Of a stretch of DNA of 64,000 bases, positions 8,849 to 17,945 are shown in pieces. A program made the translations under genes and the position numbers. The DNA is from Methylomonas methanica. GTDB taxonomy: Bacteria; Pseudomonadota; Gammaproteobacteria; Methylococcales; Methylomonadaceae. The notes beneath the pieces are model-generated. The model did not search any database. It was not told where the DNA came from and worked only from the letters and a program-made list of their open reading frames with translations. The DNA is taken from contig LUUF01000115.1 of the NCBI GenBank assembly GCA_001644045.1, forward strand, positions 32,551-96,550, given 5' to 3'. Positions within the stretch are counted from its first letter, which is position 1. Each line of letters begins with the position of its first letter.

Positions 8849-9115
8849 ATGGACGCAATCAATTACAGCTATACCCGTCAGCATTTTGCCGAAGTGATGG
8901 ACAAGGTCAACGGCGATCACGCACCTATCCTGGTGACTCGGCAAAAAGGCAAACCGGTGGTGATTATCTCTCTAGATGAATACAACTCGCTGGAGGAAAC
9001 CGCTTACTTGCTGCGCAGCCCCAATAACGCCAAGCGCTTATTATCGGCGTTGGAGCAGGTGCGCAAAGGGGGCAGTCAGGAACGCAGCCTGATTGAAGCC
9101 GAAGATGCCGATTAA
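8849..9115 (+). CDS. yefM: YefM/Phd family antitoxin
   Basis: An 88-residue protein with the Phd/YefM fold signature: INYSYTRQHFAEVMDKVNGDH, TRQKGKPVVIISLDEYNSLEETAYLLRSP. The N-terminal domain binds DNA and dimerises; the C-terminal tail neutralises the toxin. The ATG at 8849 has a strong TTGGAGG ribosome site just upstream, which rules out the in-frame starts before it. It overlaps the toxin gene by 11 bases. Confidence 0.93.
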   Translation: MDAINYSYTRQHFAEVMDKVNGDHAPILVTRQKGKPVVIISLDEYNSLEETAYLLRSPNNAKRLLSALEQVRKGGSQERSLIEAEDAD

Positions 9116-9359
9116 GTTTGCCGACGAAGCTTGGGAAGATTATCTGTACTGGCAACAGACTGACAAGCGTATGTTGAAACGCATCAATACTTTGTTAAAA
9201 GACATTCAACGCCAACCATTCGAGGGTTTAGGCAAGCCCGAACCATTAAAGCATGGGCTGACGGGGTTATGGTCGCGGCGGATCGACGAGGAGCATCGGT
9301 TGGTTTATGAAATGCAAGACGGCTGCATTGCTATAGTGCAGTGTCGGTATCATTACTAA
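9105..9359 (+). CDS. yoeB: YoeB family mRNA-interferase toxin
   Basis: An 84-residue RelE-superfamily ribosome-dependent endoribonuclease, the same length as E. coli YoeB. Conserved features are WEDYLYWQQTDKRMLKRIN, GLGKPEPLKH, LWSRRIDEEHRLVY and the terminal CRYHY with catalytic His and Tyr. I prefer the ATG at 9105 (MPIKFADEAWEDY), which aligns with known YoeB N termini, to the ATG at 9093. The start lies within the antitoxin gene, as is usual for this pair. Confidence 0.95.
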   Translation: MPIKFADEAWEDYLYWQQTDKRMLKRINTLLKDIQRQPFEGLGKPEPLKHGLTGLWSRRIDEEHRLVYEMQDGCIAIVQCRYHY

Positions 9360-9376
9360 GACGGAATATTCACGTA

Positions 9377-10051
9377 GTGAAACTAAATGATCTTATCAAG
9401 CGAGTAGACGAATTACTGGAGCACGGCAGAATTGTTCTACTAACTAAATCCGCAGACGATAGTCACCCCCATTTCGTGTCGGTAAATTCAGCACCAATGG
9501 CTGGTTTTCGATCTGCGAGTCTTTCCTTTATTGATCGAGTATACGGGTCTGAACACCCCTACTACATTGAGTTTACGATGAAGGCAAAAGGGAATTTCGT
9601 CGACAATGCTGAGAGAGGCATTGCAATTTTGAATGCCATACGCGCAGAGATCGCCGGTGGCTGGCTCATCAGTTTTAAAGGTTTGGTGACCTCTGAATTA
9701 TTCTCGGATTTTTTGGAGATGGCTGAACATTTGCTCGAGAATGGTTATAAGGATCCGGCTGCAGTAATGATAGGCTCAGTACTGGAAGAACATCTTCGGC
9801 AACTTTGTTTGAAGCATGCGATTGAAATCGAGGAAGAGAAGAATGGTCGAATGTTTCCGCGAAAGGCTGATCGATTGAATGCCGATCTTGCGAGAACCGA
9901 GGTATATACAAAGCTGGACCAGAAACTGATAACTGCGTGGCTTGATTTACGAAATAAAGCGGCTCACGGTAAATATTCTGAATACACTAATGAGCAGGTA
10001 AGGCAGTTTTTAAGCGGTATTACCGATTTTATCGTTCGGATATCGCTCTGA
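9377..10051 (+). CDS. HEPN-like protein of unknown function
   Basis: A 224-residue protein from the GTG at 9377; an ATG at 9341 would add 12 residues and overlap yoeB. The C-terminal half is helical and contains AAVMIGSVLEEHLRQLCLKH and then LRNKAAHGKY near residue 192, an Rx4H motif of the kind seen in HEPN RNase domains and in HEPN-type nucleotide-binding proteins. The N-terminal ~100 residues are unrecognised. The codon texture is more AT-rich than that of the hyp genes. Position right behind a toxin-antitoxin pair suggests an accessory or defence-type gene, but no function can be assigned. Confidence 0.7.
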   Translation: MKLNDLIKRVDELLEHGRIVLLTKSADDSHPHFVSVNSAPMAGFRSASLSFIDRVYGSEHPYYIEFTMKAKGNFVDNAERGIAILNAIRAEIAGGWLISFKGLVTSELFSDFLEMAEHLLENGYKDPAAVMIGSVLEEHLRQLCLKHAIEIEEEKNGRMFPRKADRLNADLARTEVYTKLDQKLITAWLDLRNKAAHGKYSEYTNEQVRQFLSGITDFIVRISL

Positions 10052-10090
10052 GCTTTTTGATTTTGGCTAACAAATAAATAATTTCTCCCG

Positions 10091-13000
10091 CTAAACCTGC
10101 TTCTCAAATACCACCTCAAACTTGCCGTAACGCTGCAAAATCGCCGGCAACAACAATAAATTCAACACGGTCGAAGAGGCCAAGCCGCCGATGATGATGG
10201 CCGCCATCGGTCCCATGATTTCCCGGCCCGGATTGTCGCTGCCTATCGCGATCGGCAGCATGGCCAGCGCGGTGACCAGCGCGGTCATCAGGATGGCCGG
10301 CAGGCGTTCCTGAGCCCCGCGAATCAAGGTTTCAATGGACCAATCCTGGCCTTCCAGTTCGATCAAATGCTGATAATGCGAGATCAGCATGATGCAGTTG
10401 CGCACGGTGATGCCGAACAGCGTGATAAAGCCGACGAAGGAGCCCACCGACAGCGTGGCGTCGGTGATCACGACCGCGGCGACGCCGCCCAATAAGGCAA
10501 AAGGCAGATTCAGCAAAGTCAGTAGCATATGCCGCAAGCTACCCAAGGCGATAAACACGAAAATCAGCACGCCGGCACCGGCTAACACAGCGTGGATGAT
10601 CAGCGTTTCCCGAGCCTTGGCTTGTTCCAGCGCCGCGCCGATAAATTCCGGATAGCTGCCGTCGCGCCAGCTGATCTCGTTTTGCACCCGTTGTTTCAGT
10701 TCAGTCATGAAGGCGTCCATATCGCGATCTTCAACCTTGCAAGTGACGGTCTGGATGCGTTGCGCGCCTTGATGCAGGATGTTGTAGCGGCCTTCGCCGT
10801 GGCGAATTTCGGCCACTTCGCCGAGCAGCACTCGCTGGCCTTCGCTATTTTTTAGCGGCAGTTGAGCTAAATAATCGGGTTGACTGCGCCATTCCGGCGC
10901 CAGTGCCACCGCGACATTGAAAATCCGGTTGCCTTGCAGATTCTTGCCGACGATGCGGCCTTCGTAAGCGGTCTGCAGCGCGCTCATCACTTGTGCCGGG
11001 CTGATGCCGCGAAACTTTAACTGCTCCAGATTAAGTTCGACTTGCAGCAAGGCCGTGGCCGGCGGCGAGCGCAGTTGCACATCTTCCGCGCCGGGGATAG
11101 TGTTGACCAGCGCGGCGAGCTGTTGGGCTTTACGGTCCAGTTCGGCCAGATCGTTGCCGTAGATATTCACCACCACCGGCGCGGTGTAGCCGGAAATGGT
11201 CTCGTCGACTCGTTCGGTCAAAAAGGTATTGGCTTCGAAATTGATGCCGGGGAATTGCTCTAACACCTCGCGCAAATTGTCCAGCACTTGTTGCTGATCC
11301 TGCCCGGACAAGGGCTTTAGCCGCACTTCGTATTCGCTGTAATGGCTGCCGTAGGTATCGGCGCCGCGCTCGGCGCGGCCGGCCCATTGCGATACCGATT
11401 CCACGCCGTCGATAGCCATAATTTGCTCGGTCAATAGACTGCCGACGCGAATCGATTCCTGCAAGGAAGTGCCCGGCATGCTGGCGGTGTGCACGATGAA
11501 ATGGCCTTCGCGTAATTCCGGCAGAAATTTATGATCCAAACGCAGAAACGCGGCAATACCGATCAGGCAGGCAAATACGCCTACCACTACCACGGTTTTA
11601 AAATGTCTGATAGCCCAGAGCAATTGACTGGCGTATAGCGGCTTAAGCCGTCGCAACACGGGTGGGTCGATGTCGTCCGGTAGCTTGTTACGAAATAGCA
11701 AATGGCACAGCGCTGGCGTCAGCGTCAGCGCCACCAGCAGCGACATCAAAATCGCCAGAATATAGGATACGCCCAGCGGCGCGAACAGCCGGCCGCTGAC
11801 ACCATCAAGTGTTAGTAGCGGCACAAACACCAACGCGACGATGAAGCTGGCGTAAACCACCGAACTGCGCACCTCCAGCGAGGCGTGGTAAATCACCGTT
11901 TCGGCGCTATCCGGGAAGATTTTCAAGCGGTTTTCGCGCAGGCGTCTAAAGATATTTTCGGTGTCGATGATCGCGTCGTCCACCACCTCGCCCAGCGCAA
12001 TCGCCAACCCGCCCAACACCATGATATTTAAGTTGACGCCGCATTCCAGCAGGACCAGTGCGGCGGTCAGCAGCGACAACGGAATCGCGGTGGCGGCGAT
12101 AAAGGCGCTGCGCAGATTGAATAAAAACACGTACAGCACCGCCAGCACGAATAGGCCGCCGATCAGTAAATGTCCGGATAGATTATGTACGGAGGTTTCG
12201 ATGTAATCGGCCGGCCGGAATAAATGCGAGTAGAAGTCCACGGACTGCTGCTTGAAAATCGGTTGAAACTCCTCAAGTACGGCTTCGACCTGCCGTGACA
12301 CCGACAAGGTGTTGGCGCCGTATTGGCCGATCACCATCATCACGATGCCGGGCTTGCCCATGATTTGCGCAGCGCCTATGGGCGGCTCGGGGCCATAGCT
12401 AATTTGCGCGACATCGCCCAAGGTCACGTTCATGCCGTCCTGGCGTTTGACGATCAGTTGCTTGAATTGCTTGGGGTTGGCCGGCTGGCCGCTGATTTGT
12501 AAGGTAAAACGCTGGTTGGTGTTTTCGATGAAGCCGGCGCCGTTCATTTCCGCCGCGCCGGCTGCTGCGTTGACGATGTCGTCTATCGACAGATTAAAAC
12601 GTTGCAGGGCCGCCGGTTGCAATTGTACTTGCAGTTGTTGAATGTCCCCGCCGAACACATTCACGTCGGCCACTCCCGGCACCGCCAGCAGGCGAGGGAC
12701 TAACGTCCAATCCACCAGGCTGCGCAGTTCCATCAGGGTCTTGCTGTCGGAGTGCATGCCTATCGTCAATACCGTGGCCGACGAGGACGACAGCGGCACC
12801 GCTACCGGCATGCCAATACCGGCCGGTAAGCGTTGACTCAGGCTGTTCAAACGCTCGCTGACCAATTGTCGATTACGGTAGACGTCGCTGTTTTCGTTAA
12901 ACGTGGCAGTGACGATGGATAAACCCTGGATTGACTGTGAGCGTAGTGTTTGCAAACCAATCAGACCGCTGATGCTATTCTCGATTTGCTGGGTGACCAG

Positions 13001-13189
13001 TACTTCCACTTGCTCGGCCGCCAATCCGGGCGCTTCAGTCTGGATGATGACTTGTTTGGGGGCGAATTCCGGAAAAATATCCAGGCCGGCATTGGCGAGC
13101 CGATAGCCGCCGTAAGCGAATAGCAGTAATGCCAGTGCGACGACAATGCCGGAATAACGAATGGAAAAACGGACCAGAAGTGCGAGCAT
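10091..13189 (-). CDS. Heavy-metal-type RND efflux permease (CzcA/CusA family)
   Basis: A 1032-residue inner-membrane pump. It has the N-terminal helix, two large periplasmic loops and two sets of six helices expected of RND permeases. The TM4 region reads IALGEVVDDAIIDTENI, the D-x3-D-x2-EN pattern of the heavy-metal efflux branch. It would exchange protons for metal ions or another cation across the envelope with a membrane-fusion protein and outer-membrane channel. Neither partner is next to it: the neighbours are a HEPN-like gene (convergent) and, after 194 bases, a CTERM-tailed protein. Substrate is unknown. Confidence 0.88.
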   Translation of the reverse strand: MLALLVRFSIRYSGIVVALALLLFAYGGYRLANAGLDIFPEFAPKQVIIQTEAPGLAAEQVEVLVTQQIENSISGLIGLQTLRSQSIQGLSIVTATFNENSDVYRNRQLVSERLNSLSQRLPAGIGMPVAVPLSSSSATVLTIGMHSDSKTLMELRSLVDWTLVPRLLAVPGVADVNVFGGDIQQLQVQLQPAALQRFNLSIDDIVNAAAGAAEMNGAGFIENTNQRFTLQISGQPANPKQFKQLIVKRQDGMNVTLGDVAQISYGPEPPIGAAQIMGKPGIVMMVIGQYGANTLSVSRQVEAVLEEFQPIFKQQSVDFYSHLFRPADYIETSVHNLSGHLLIGGLFVLAVLYVFLFNLRSAFIAATAIPLSLLTAALVLLECGVNLNIMVLGGLAIALGEVVDDAIIDTENIFRRLRENRLKIFPDSAETVIYHASLEVRSSVVYASFIVALVFVPLLTLDGVSGRLFAPLGVSYILAILMSLLVALTLTPALCHLLFRNKLPDDIDPPVLRRLKPLYASQLLWAIRHFKTVVVVGVFACLIGIAAFLRLDHKFLPELREGHFIVHTASMPGTSLQESIRVGSLLTEQIMAIDGVESVSQWAGRAERGADTYGSHYSEYEVRLKPLSGQDQQQVLDNLREVLEQFPGINFEANTFLTERVDETISGYTAPVVVNIYGNDLAELDRKAQQLAALVNTIPGAEDVQLRSPPATALLQVELNLEQLKFRGISPAQVMSALQTAYEGRIVGKNLQGNRIFNVAVALAPEWRSQPDYLAQLPLKNSEGQRVLLGEVAEIRHGEGRYNILHQGAQRIQTVTCKVEDRDMDAFMTELKQRVQNEISWRDGSYPEFIGAALEQAKARETLIIHAVLAGAGVLIFVFIALGSLRHMLLTLLNLPFALLGGVAAVVITDATLSVGSFVGFITLFGITVRNCIMLISHYQHLIELEGQDWSIETLIRGAQERLPAILMTALVTALAMLPIAIGSDNPGREIMGPMAAIIIGGLASSTVLNLLLLPAILQRYGKFEVVFEKQV

Positions 13190-13383
13190 GAGCGACGAAA
13201 AGGGTTAAATAGCGGGCTATTGTGCCTTGTCGGTCAGGTTTGGTCCATGCTGGCGCCGTGCTCCATCAAGGCGTTGGTGGGGCGTGGCTTTAGCTTTGCG
13301 GCGTTTTTAGAGCGGAAGGATGGTCGAGAGAGTGTCCCAGCATCTAAAGCAGGGACGTAAGCGTTCCCGCTTTAAGGTAAGGA

Positions 13384-14058
13384 TTAGGAAAGTGGTTTTC
13401 TACGAGCTGTCGCGATAAAACCCAATAATGCTGAACTCATCAGGCCAAACGCCGCCGGTACAGGAACTGGGGTTGTGGTGGTTAAAAGTCTGAATTGACC
13501 GTCCCTCTTTTCCGGGCCGGTGAAGTTCAAGCGAAAACTATGCAGGTTGGCAAACGCCGCGGGATTAGTAAAATCGCTGAAACTTACCAAGTAGTTATTG
13601 TTGCCGGTAAACGTTTTGATACCGGAGCTTGAGCTGCCGTTAGCTACCATCTCCACATTTACGCCCAGATCGATTGCCAGTACCTCCAGCTGGATGGCGT
13701 TGCCGTGAGCGGTAAGATCGAGTGCATCGAAATTCCATAGGATGGACGCGCTGCCGGCCGATCTGCCGTCATTCGATATGATCAACTGGTTGTCGCCGGA
13801 AACGATTTCAGTGGTATTGGCAAAGCGGTCTCCCGAGGCTTCGGCGATGAAGGTTCTCGAGGCATTGCTCAGGTCGGTGCCGGTAAGAGCCGATACCGTG
13901 TCGCTGGTGGAGCCGGTACTGCCGCCGTCATCCATTACTGATTGAGAATGGCTGAAATCATCGATCGTCAATGTGTTAGCTTGGCTTTGGCCGGATAGTG
14001 CTAAACCTGCGCTTAGTAGTAAAGTTGCGAGGTGTTTTTGCAAATGTTTGGCATTCAT
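13384..14058 (-). CDS. Secreted protein with VPVPA-type CTERM sorting tail
   Basis: A 224-residue exported protein. It has an N-terminal signal peptide (residues ~1-27, ending GQSQA), a Ser/Thr/Asn-rich middle and a C-terminal sorting module: VPVPAAFG, hydrophobic helix, then ARRK. This is the VPxPA variant of the PEP-CTERM signal recognised by exosortase-type systems, so the protein is probably anchored and processed at the cell surface. It shares its plan (TLxIDDF start of the mature part, NLxRT, SRSxGxASI, FxxLxSxxL) with the next upstream gene, so the two look like diverged paralogues 56 bases apart. Function is unknown. Confidence 0.85.
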   Translation of the reverse strand: MNAKHLQKHLATLLLSAGLALSGQSQANTLTIDDFSHSQSVMDDGGSTGSTSDTVSALTGTDLSNASRTFIAEASGDRFANTTEIVSGDNQLIISNDGRSAGSASILWNFDALDLTAHGNAIQLEVLAIDLGVNVEMVANGSSSSGIKTFTGNNNYLVSFSDFTNPAAFANLHSFRLNFTGPEKRDGQFRLLTTTTPVPVPAAFGLMSSALLGFIATARRKPLS

Positions 14059-14114
14059 ATTGGTTATCCGAATCAGGTTTGGGATTTGGCAATCAGGTGA
14101 TTGTGGTGTCGGGT

Positions 14115-14768
14115 TTAAACGGTAACGGCTTTTTGCTTTCTGCCGCTGAAAATACCCATTGCGCCGATAACCAGCAAAGCGGTTACAGAAGGTTCTGGGA
14201 CCGTTGACAGGTTGCTGAAATCCGCATCCCAGGCGGCATTGGTGCCGCGCAATTTCAGTTCCAGACTGCTCAGGTGTTTGAAGGCTGTGGGGTTCGAGAA
14301 TTGCGAGAAGTCAAATCTGGTAGTGCTCGGCGAGCCGATTGCTACGCTGGCCAAATTCTGAAAACTTAATATCGACGTACCGTTGGCTATCATTTGAATT
14401 TGGTAGGCGGCGTCGCTAGATTCGGTGGTAAGCAGTAGCGCGCTTGCGAAAGTCGTGAAGTCGACGGCGTCGAAACTGTAGAAGATACTGGCAGTGCCGG
14501 TTGATCTGCTGCTATTGCCGACGGTCAATAAGCCTTCTTCGACTACAACGCTAGTCGAACCAGTGCGCGGCAACGGCGTTGCGGTCAATGTTCTTTGCAG
14601 ATTGCTCAAGCCGGTGCTGGCGACGCTAAATGGACCGTTAGTTGAGTTTGTGGCGTGTTGAAAGTTGGTGAAATCATCTATCAATGTCGCCGACTCGGCG
14701 AGTTGAGCAAATAAGGCTAAAGTCAGGATTAATCCCGATAAGCGTATTTTGGGCATTACAGAGTTCAC
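14115..14768 (-). CDS. Secreted protein with PEP-CTERM sorting tail
   Basis: A 217-residue exported protein: signal peptide to about residue 26 (LAESA), mature part beginning TLIDDF, C-terminal VPEPSVTALLVIGAMGIFSG then RKQK, the canonical PEP-CTERM module. The GTG start at 14768 is chosen because AAAAGGA lies about six bases upstream; the ATG four codons in (14756) is the alternative. It resembles the downstream gene in overall plan but carries a VPEP rather than a VPVPA motif. The two are probably co-transcribed. Function is unknown. Confidence 0.84.
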   Translation of the reverse strand: MNSVMPKIRLSGLILTLALFAQLAESATLIDDFTNFQHATNSTNGPFSVASTGLSNLQRTLTATPLPRTGSTSVVVEEGLLTVGNSSRSTGTASIFYSFDAVDFTTFASALLLTTESSDAAYQIQMIANGTSILSFQNLASVAIGSPSTTRFDFSQFSNPTAFKHLSSLELKLRGTNAAWDADFSNLSTVPEPSVTALLVIGAMGIFSGRKQKAVTV

Positions 14769-15137
14769 GGGGAGTCCTTTTGGTCAGTGGCTGAAAAATG
14801 AAGTTTTCGCGCGCAAGACATTTGCTTGCATAGTGCGTCACTATGTGTAAGCATTAGTCGAGCCAACTTTGTTTAAATAAATGTAATCAATTGCTTAAAT
14901 GTGATGTACCAACGATTTTTGGTCGAGCTGCTGACAGCTGGGGCAGCTGTTGCGACAGTTTTGGCAGGGGTGGCATTTTCAGTTGTCATACGAGGCGCTG
15001 AATAGCGGAGCGGGGTATTTTGTTCCGTCGTATTGCTGGGTTTTGGTGGCAGTTGCTTGGATTACTTGCCTTGCTTTGCCGATCTTCTAAAAGTGCGATA
15101 GCATCGTGCTAAACCCCTCAATCAGGAGTCCAGCCTA
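14769..15137. other. Divergent intergenic region
   Basis: This 369-base gap holds the promoters for the PEP-CTERM pair (minus) and the HD-GYP gene (plus). I see a small palindrome CATAGTG-CGT-CACTATG at about 14829-14845 and several GCTG-rich short repeats near 14930-14950. AGGAGTCC just before 15138 is the ribosome site for the HD-GYP gene. No convincing gene is present. Confidence 0.5.
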
Positions 15138-16376
15138 ATGGATAGTCAACATATCGATTTGCACCGCTCCATCATTTCTTTGAGTTGTGCGTTGGACTTG
15201 GTCGGAATCGATGAAGTGAAACACGGCAAGCGGGTGGCGATGATGGCTTGGCATATTGCCGGCAAACTCGATTGGCCGGCGGAAGACAGGCTAAGCATTC
15301 TGTATGCCGGTATGCTGCACGATTGTGGGGTGGCCAAGGTTCGAGAACATCGGCATTTGACTGAATCGCTGGAATGGGATGGTGCCGAAGCGCATTGTTT
15401 ACGCGGCGCGGAGTATTTAGAAGCCTGCCCACCCTTGGCGTATTTGGCTGAGGAGATTCGTTACCACCACACCCGTTGGGAGCGGCTGCTGGAATTGCCG
15501 CTGTCGCCGACGGTGCGGCTTCGTACCAATCTGCTGTTCTTGGCTGATCGTATCGACGTGCTGCAAGCGCCGTATCTGGCTAGCGAGCAAATTTTGGTTG
15601 CCGCGCCGAAAATTGTCGAGCGCGTGCAGAGTTATTCCGGGTCTTTGTTCGCACCGGAATTGTTGGCCGCCTTTGCCGAATTGGCCAAAAGTCAGGCGTT
15701 TTGGCTGGCAATGGACCCGGAGTATCTGGACGAGGATTTGCGCGAATTGGGGCGCGATTTGCCGGAAGTCGACTTGGCTTATCCGTCGTTGCGAGAAATG
15801 GCGCGGCTGTTCTCGCGGGTGGTGGATGCGAAAAGCCCTTACACCGAGCAGCATTCGGAACGGGTCGCGCAGATCGCCCGGCAATTGGCGATGGATTTAG
15901 GTGTTACCGGTTGCGATCTGGAGCAGGTGGAAATTGCCGGGTTGTTGCACGACATAGGCAAGTTAAGGGTTTCCGAGGATATCATCGACAAGCCGGGTAG
16001 CCTGACTGTCGAAGAGCGCGCCTGCATGCAGCGACACAGTTACGATACTTACCGGATTTTGCAGCGAGTGTTTAAAGATACCAAGATTCCGCAATGGGCC
16101 GGGTTACATCACGAAAACCTGCGCGGCGAAGGCTATCCGTTTAAGACCATCGGCAAATCCCTGGAGTTGGAGTGCCGGATTATCAGCGTGGCCGATATTT
16201 TTCAGGCGTTGGCGCAATCTCGGCCGTATCGCGAAGGTATGCATCTGGCTGACATACTTGAGTATTTGCGGCAGAGGGTGGCGGATGGCGTGCTGGATGC
16301 TGAAGTGGTCTCGAAGTTAGCCGAGAACTCGGATCGTTATTACGAATTAGCTCAGGGCGAATGCCTGATGGATTAA
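15138..16376 (+). CDS. Tandem HD / HD-GYP domain protein (putative c-di-GMP phosphodiesterase)
   Basis: A 412-residue protein with two HD-type domains. The N-terminal one (residues ~10-160) has HDCG and a later HH pair but a reduced motif set. The C-terminal one (residues ~215-400) is a full HD-GYP: HSERVAQIARQLA, LLHDIGKLRV, IIDKPGSLTVEER, LHHENLRGEGYPF and VADIFQALAQSRPYR. HD-GYP proteins linearise cyclic-di-GMP using a di- or tri-iron centre. No receiver or sensor domain is seen. AGGAG upstream supports the start. The gene appears monocistronic. Confidence 0.9.
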   Translation: MDSQHIDLHRSIISLSCALDLVGIDEVKHGKRVAMMAWHIAGKLDWPAEDRLSILYAGMLHDCGVAKVREHRHLTESLEWDGAEAHCLRGAEYLEACPPLAYLAEEIRYHHTRWERLLELPLSPTVRLRTNLLFLADRIDVLQAPYLASEQILVAAPKIVERVQSYSGSLFAPELLAAFAELAKSQAFWLAMDPEYLDEDLRELGRDLPEVDLAYPSLREMARLFSRVVDAKSPYTEQHSERVAQIARQLAMDLGVTGCDLEQVEIAGLLHDIGKLRVSEDIIDKPGSLTVEERACMQRHSYDTYRILQRVFKDTKIPQWAGLHHENLRGEGYPFKTIGKSLELECRIISVADIFQALAQSRPYREGMHLADILEYLRQRVADGVLDAEVVSKLAENSDRYYELAQGECLMD

Positions 16377-16513
16377 ATCCGGAGTTGGGTTATTCCGTCC
16401 CGCACGCAGTAAAGATCATTATTTCATTGCGGACATATAGGGCAATGGCAGCGGCTTGATTGTGCAAATGTGCGCACTTTGCAAGCCCTTACGTTTAGCA
16501 CTGCATAGCCGGG

Positions 16514-16519
16514 TATAAT
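16514..16519 (+). promoter_or_regulatory. Candidate -10 element for dnaB
   Basis: TATAAT lies 31 bases before the dnaB start codon. A clear -35 at 17 bases is lacking (TTACGT at 19 bases is the best match), so this is only a candidate sigma-70 promoter. Confidence 0.4.
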
Positions 16520-16550
16520 CCGCCGCTATTGTTCGCAACCGTTCTATGCC

Positions 16551-17945
16551 ATGTCCGAAGACTATTATTTCACCCCCGATCAAGCCGTCGAATCCTTAAA
16601 AGTACCGCCGCATTCCATTCAGGCCGAGCAATCGGTGCTGGGCGGCTTAATGCTGGATAACCAAACCTGGGATTCGGTAGCCGACAAGGTGGTCGAGACC
16701 GACTTTTATCGCCGCGATCATCGACTGATTTTCCGTGCTATTGCTCAGCTGGCGGAAAAGCAAGATCCGTTCGATGTGGTGACCTTATCCGAGGTGCTGG
16801 AAACCACAGGTGAACTGCAGGATGTGGGCGGTCTGGCGTATTTAAGTACGCTGGCCCGGGACACGCCCAGCGCCGCGAATATCGTGGCCTACGCCAATAT
16901 CGTGCGTGATCGTTCGGTATTGCGGCAACTGATTCATGTCGGTACCGAGATTTCCGATTCGGCATTTACCACCGAGGGCCGGGAAACTGCGGATTTATTG
17001 GAAAACGCCGAGCGGCGGGTATTCGAAATCGCCGAGCAGCGGCAGCGCGGGCAGGGCGGGTTTAGCTCGATCAAATCCTTGCTGGCCAAGGCCGTGGATA
17101 AAATCGAAACCCTTTACGAATTGGATGGAGATATAACCGGGGCCAGCACCGGTTTTACCGATCTGGATGAAAAAACCTCCGGCCTGCAGCCTGCCGATTT
17201 AATTATCGTTGCCGGCCGGCCGTCGATGGGTAAAACCACTATCGCAATGAACATGGCCGAGAACGTGGCGCTGAAAAGCGGCATGCCGGTGGCGGTGTTC
17301 AGTATGGAGATGCCGGGCGAATCCTTGGCGATGCGGATGATGTCGTCGCTGGGACGCATCGATCAACACAAGGTGCGAACCGGTAAACTGGACGATGACG
17401 ATTGGCCGCGCCTGACCTCGGCAATCAATTTACTGGCCGAGACCAAGCTGTTTATCGACGACACGCCGGCGCTGACACCGACCGAGGTTCGCTCGCGCGC
17501 CCGCCGTTTGACCCGCGAACATGGCCAGCTGGGCTTGATCGTGCTGGATTATTTGCAGTTGATGCAATCCCCTGCCAGCGGCGATAACCGGGTTCAGCAG
17601 ATTTCCGATATTTCTCGCGGTCTTAAAGCCTTGGCTAAAGAGCTGAATGTACCGGTGATTGCGCTATCTCAGCTTAACCGGAACCTGGAACAACGCCCCA
17701 ACAAACGGCCGGTCATGTCCGATTTGCGTGAATCGGGCGCGATCGAGCAGGATGCCGACTTGATCATCTTCGTTTACCGCGACGAGGTGTATCACGAAGA
17801 CAGCCCGGATAAGGGAATTGCCGAGGTGATCATCGGTAAGCAACGTAACGGACCGTTAGGTACGGTGCGACTGACCTTTCTGGGGCAATACACCCGTTTC
17901 GAGAATTTTGCCGGCGTATACAACGGTCCGGAGGATTACGAATGA
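16551..17945 (+). CDS. dnaB: Replicative DNA helicase DnaB
   Basis: A 464-residue hexameric helicase. The N-terminal domain has PPHSIQAEQSVLGGLMLDN. The RecA-like C-terminal domain has Walker A AGRPSMGKTTIAMN, the LIVLDYLQLM Walker B region, LSQLNRNLEQRPNKRPVMSDLRESGAIEQDAD and the terminal TRFENF. No intein is present and the length is normal. The gene's TGA overlaps the alr start (ATGA); the dnaB-alr pair is common in gammaproteobacteria. Confidence 0.98.
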   Translation: MSEDYYFTPDQAVESLKVPPHSIQAEQSVLGGLMLDNQTWDSVADKVVETDFYRRDHRLIFRAIAQLAEKQDPFDVVTLSEVLETTGELQDVGGLAYLSTLARDTPSAANIVAYANIVRDRSVLRQLIHVGTEISDSAFTTEGRETADLLENAERRVFEIAEQRQRGQGGFSSIKSLLAKAVDKIETLYELDGDITGASTGFTDLDEKTSGLQPADLIIVAGRPSMGKTTIAMNMAENVALKSGMPVAVFSMEMPGESLAMRMMSSLGRIDQHKVRTGKLDDDDWPRLTSAINLLAETKLFIDDTPALTPTEVRSRARRLTREHGQLGLIVLDYLQLMQSPASGDNRVQQISDISRGLKALAKELNVPVIALSQLNRNLEQRPNKRPVMSDLRESGAIEQDADLIIFVYRDEVYHEDSPDKGIAEVIIGKQRNGPLGTVRLTFLGQYTRFENFAGVYNGPEDYE

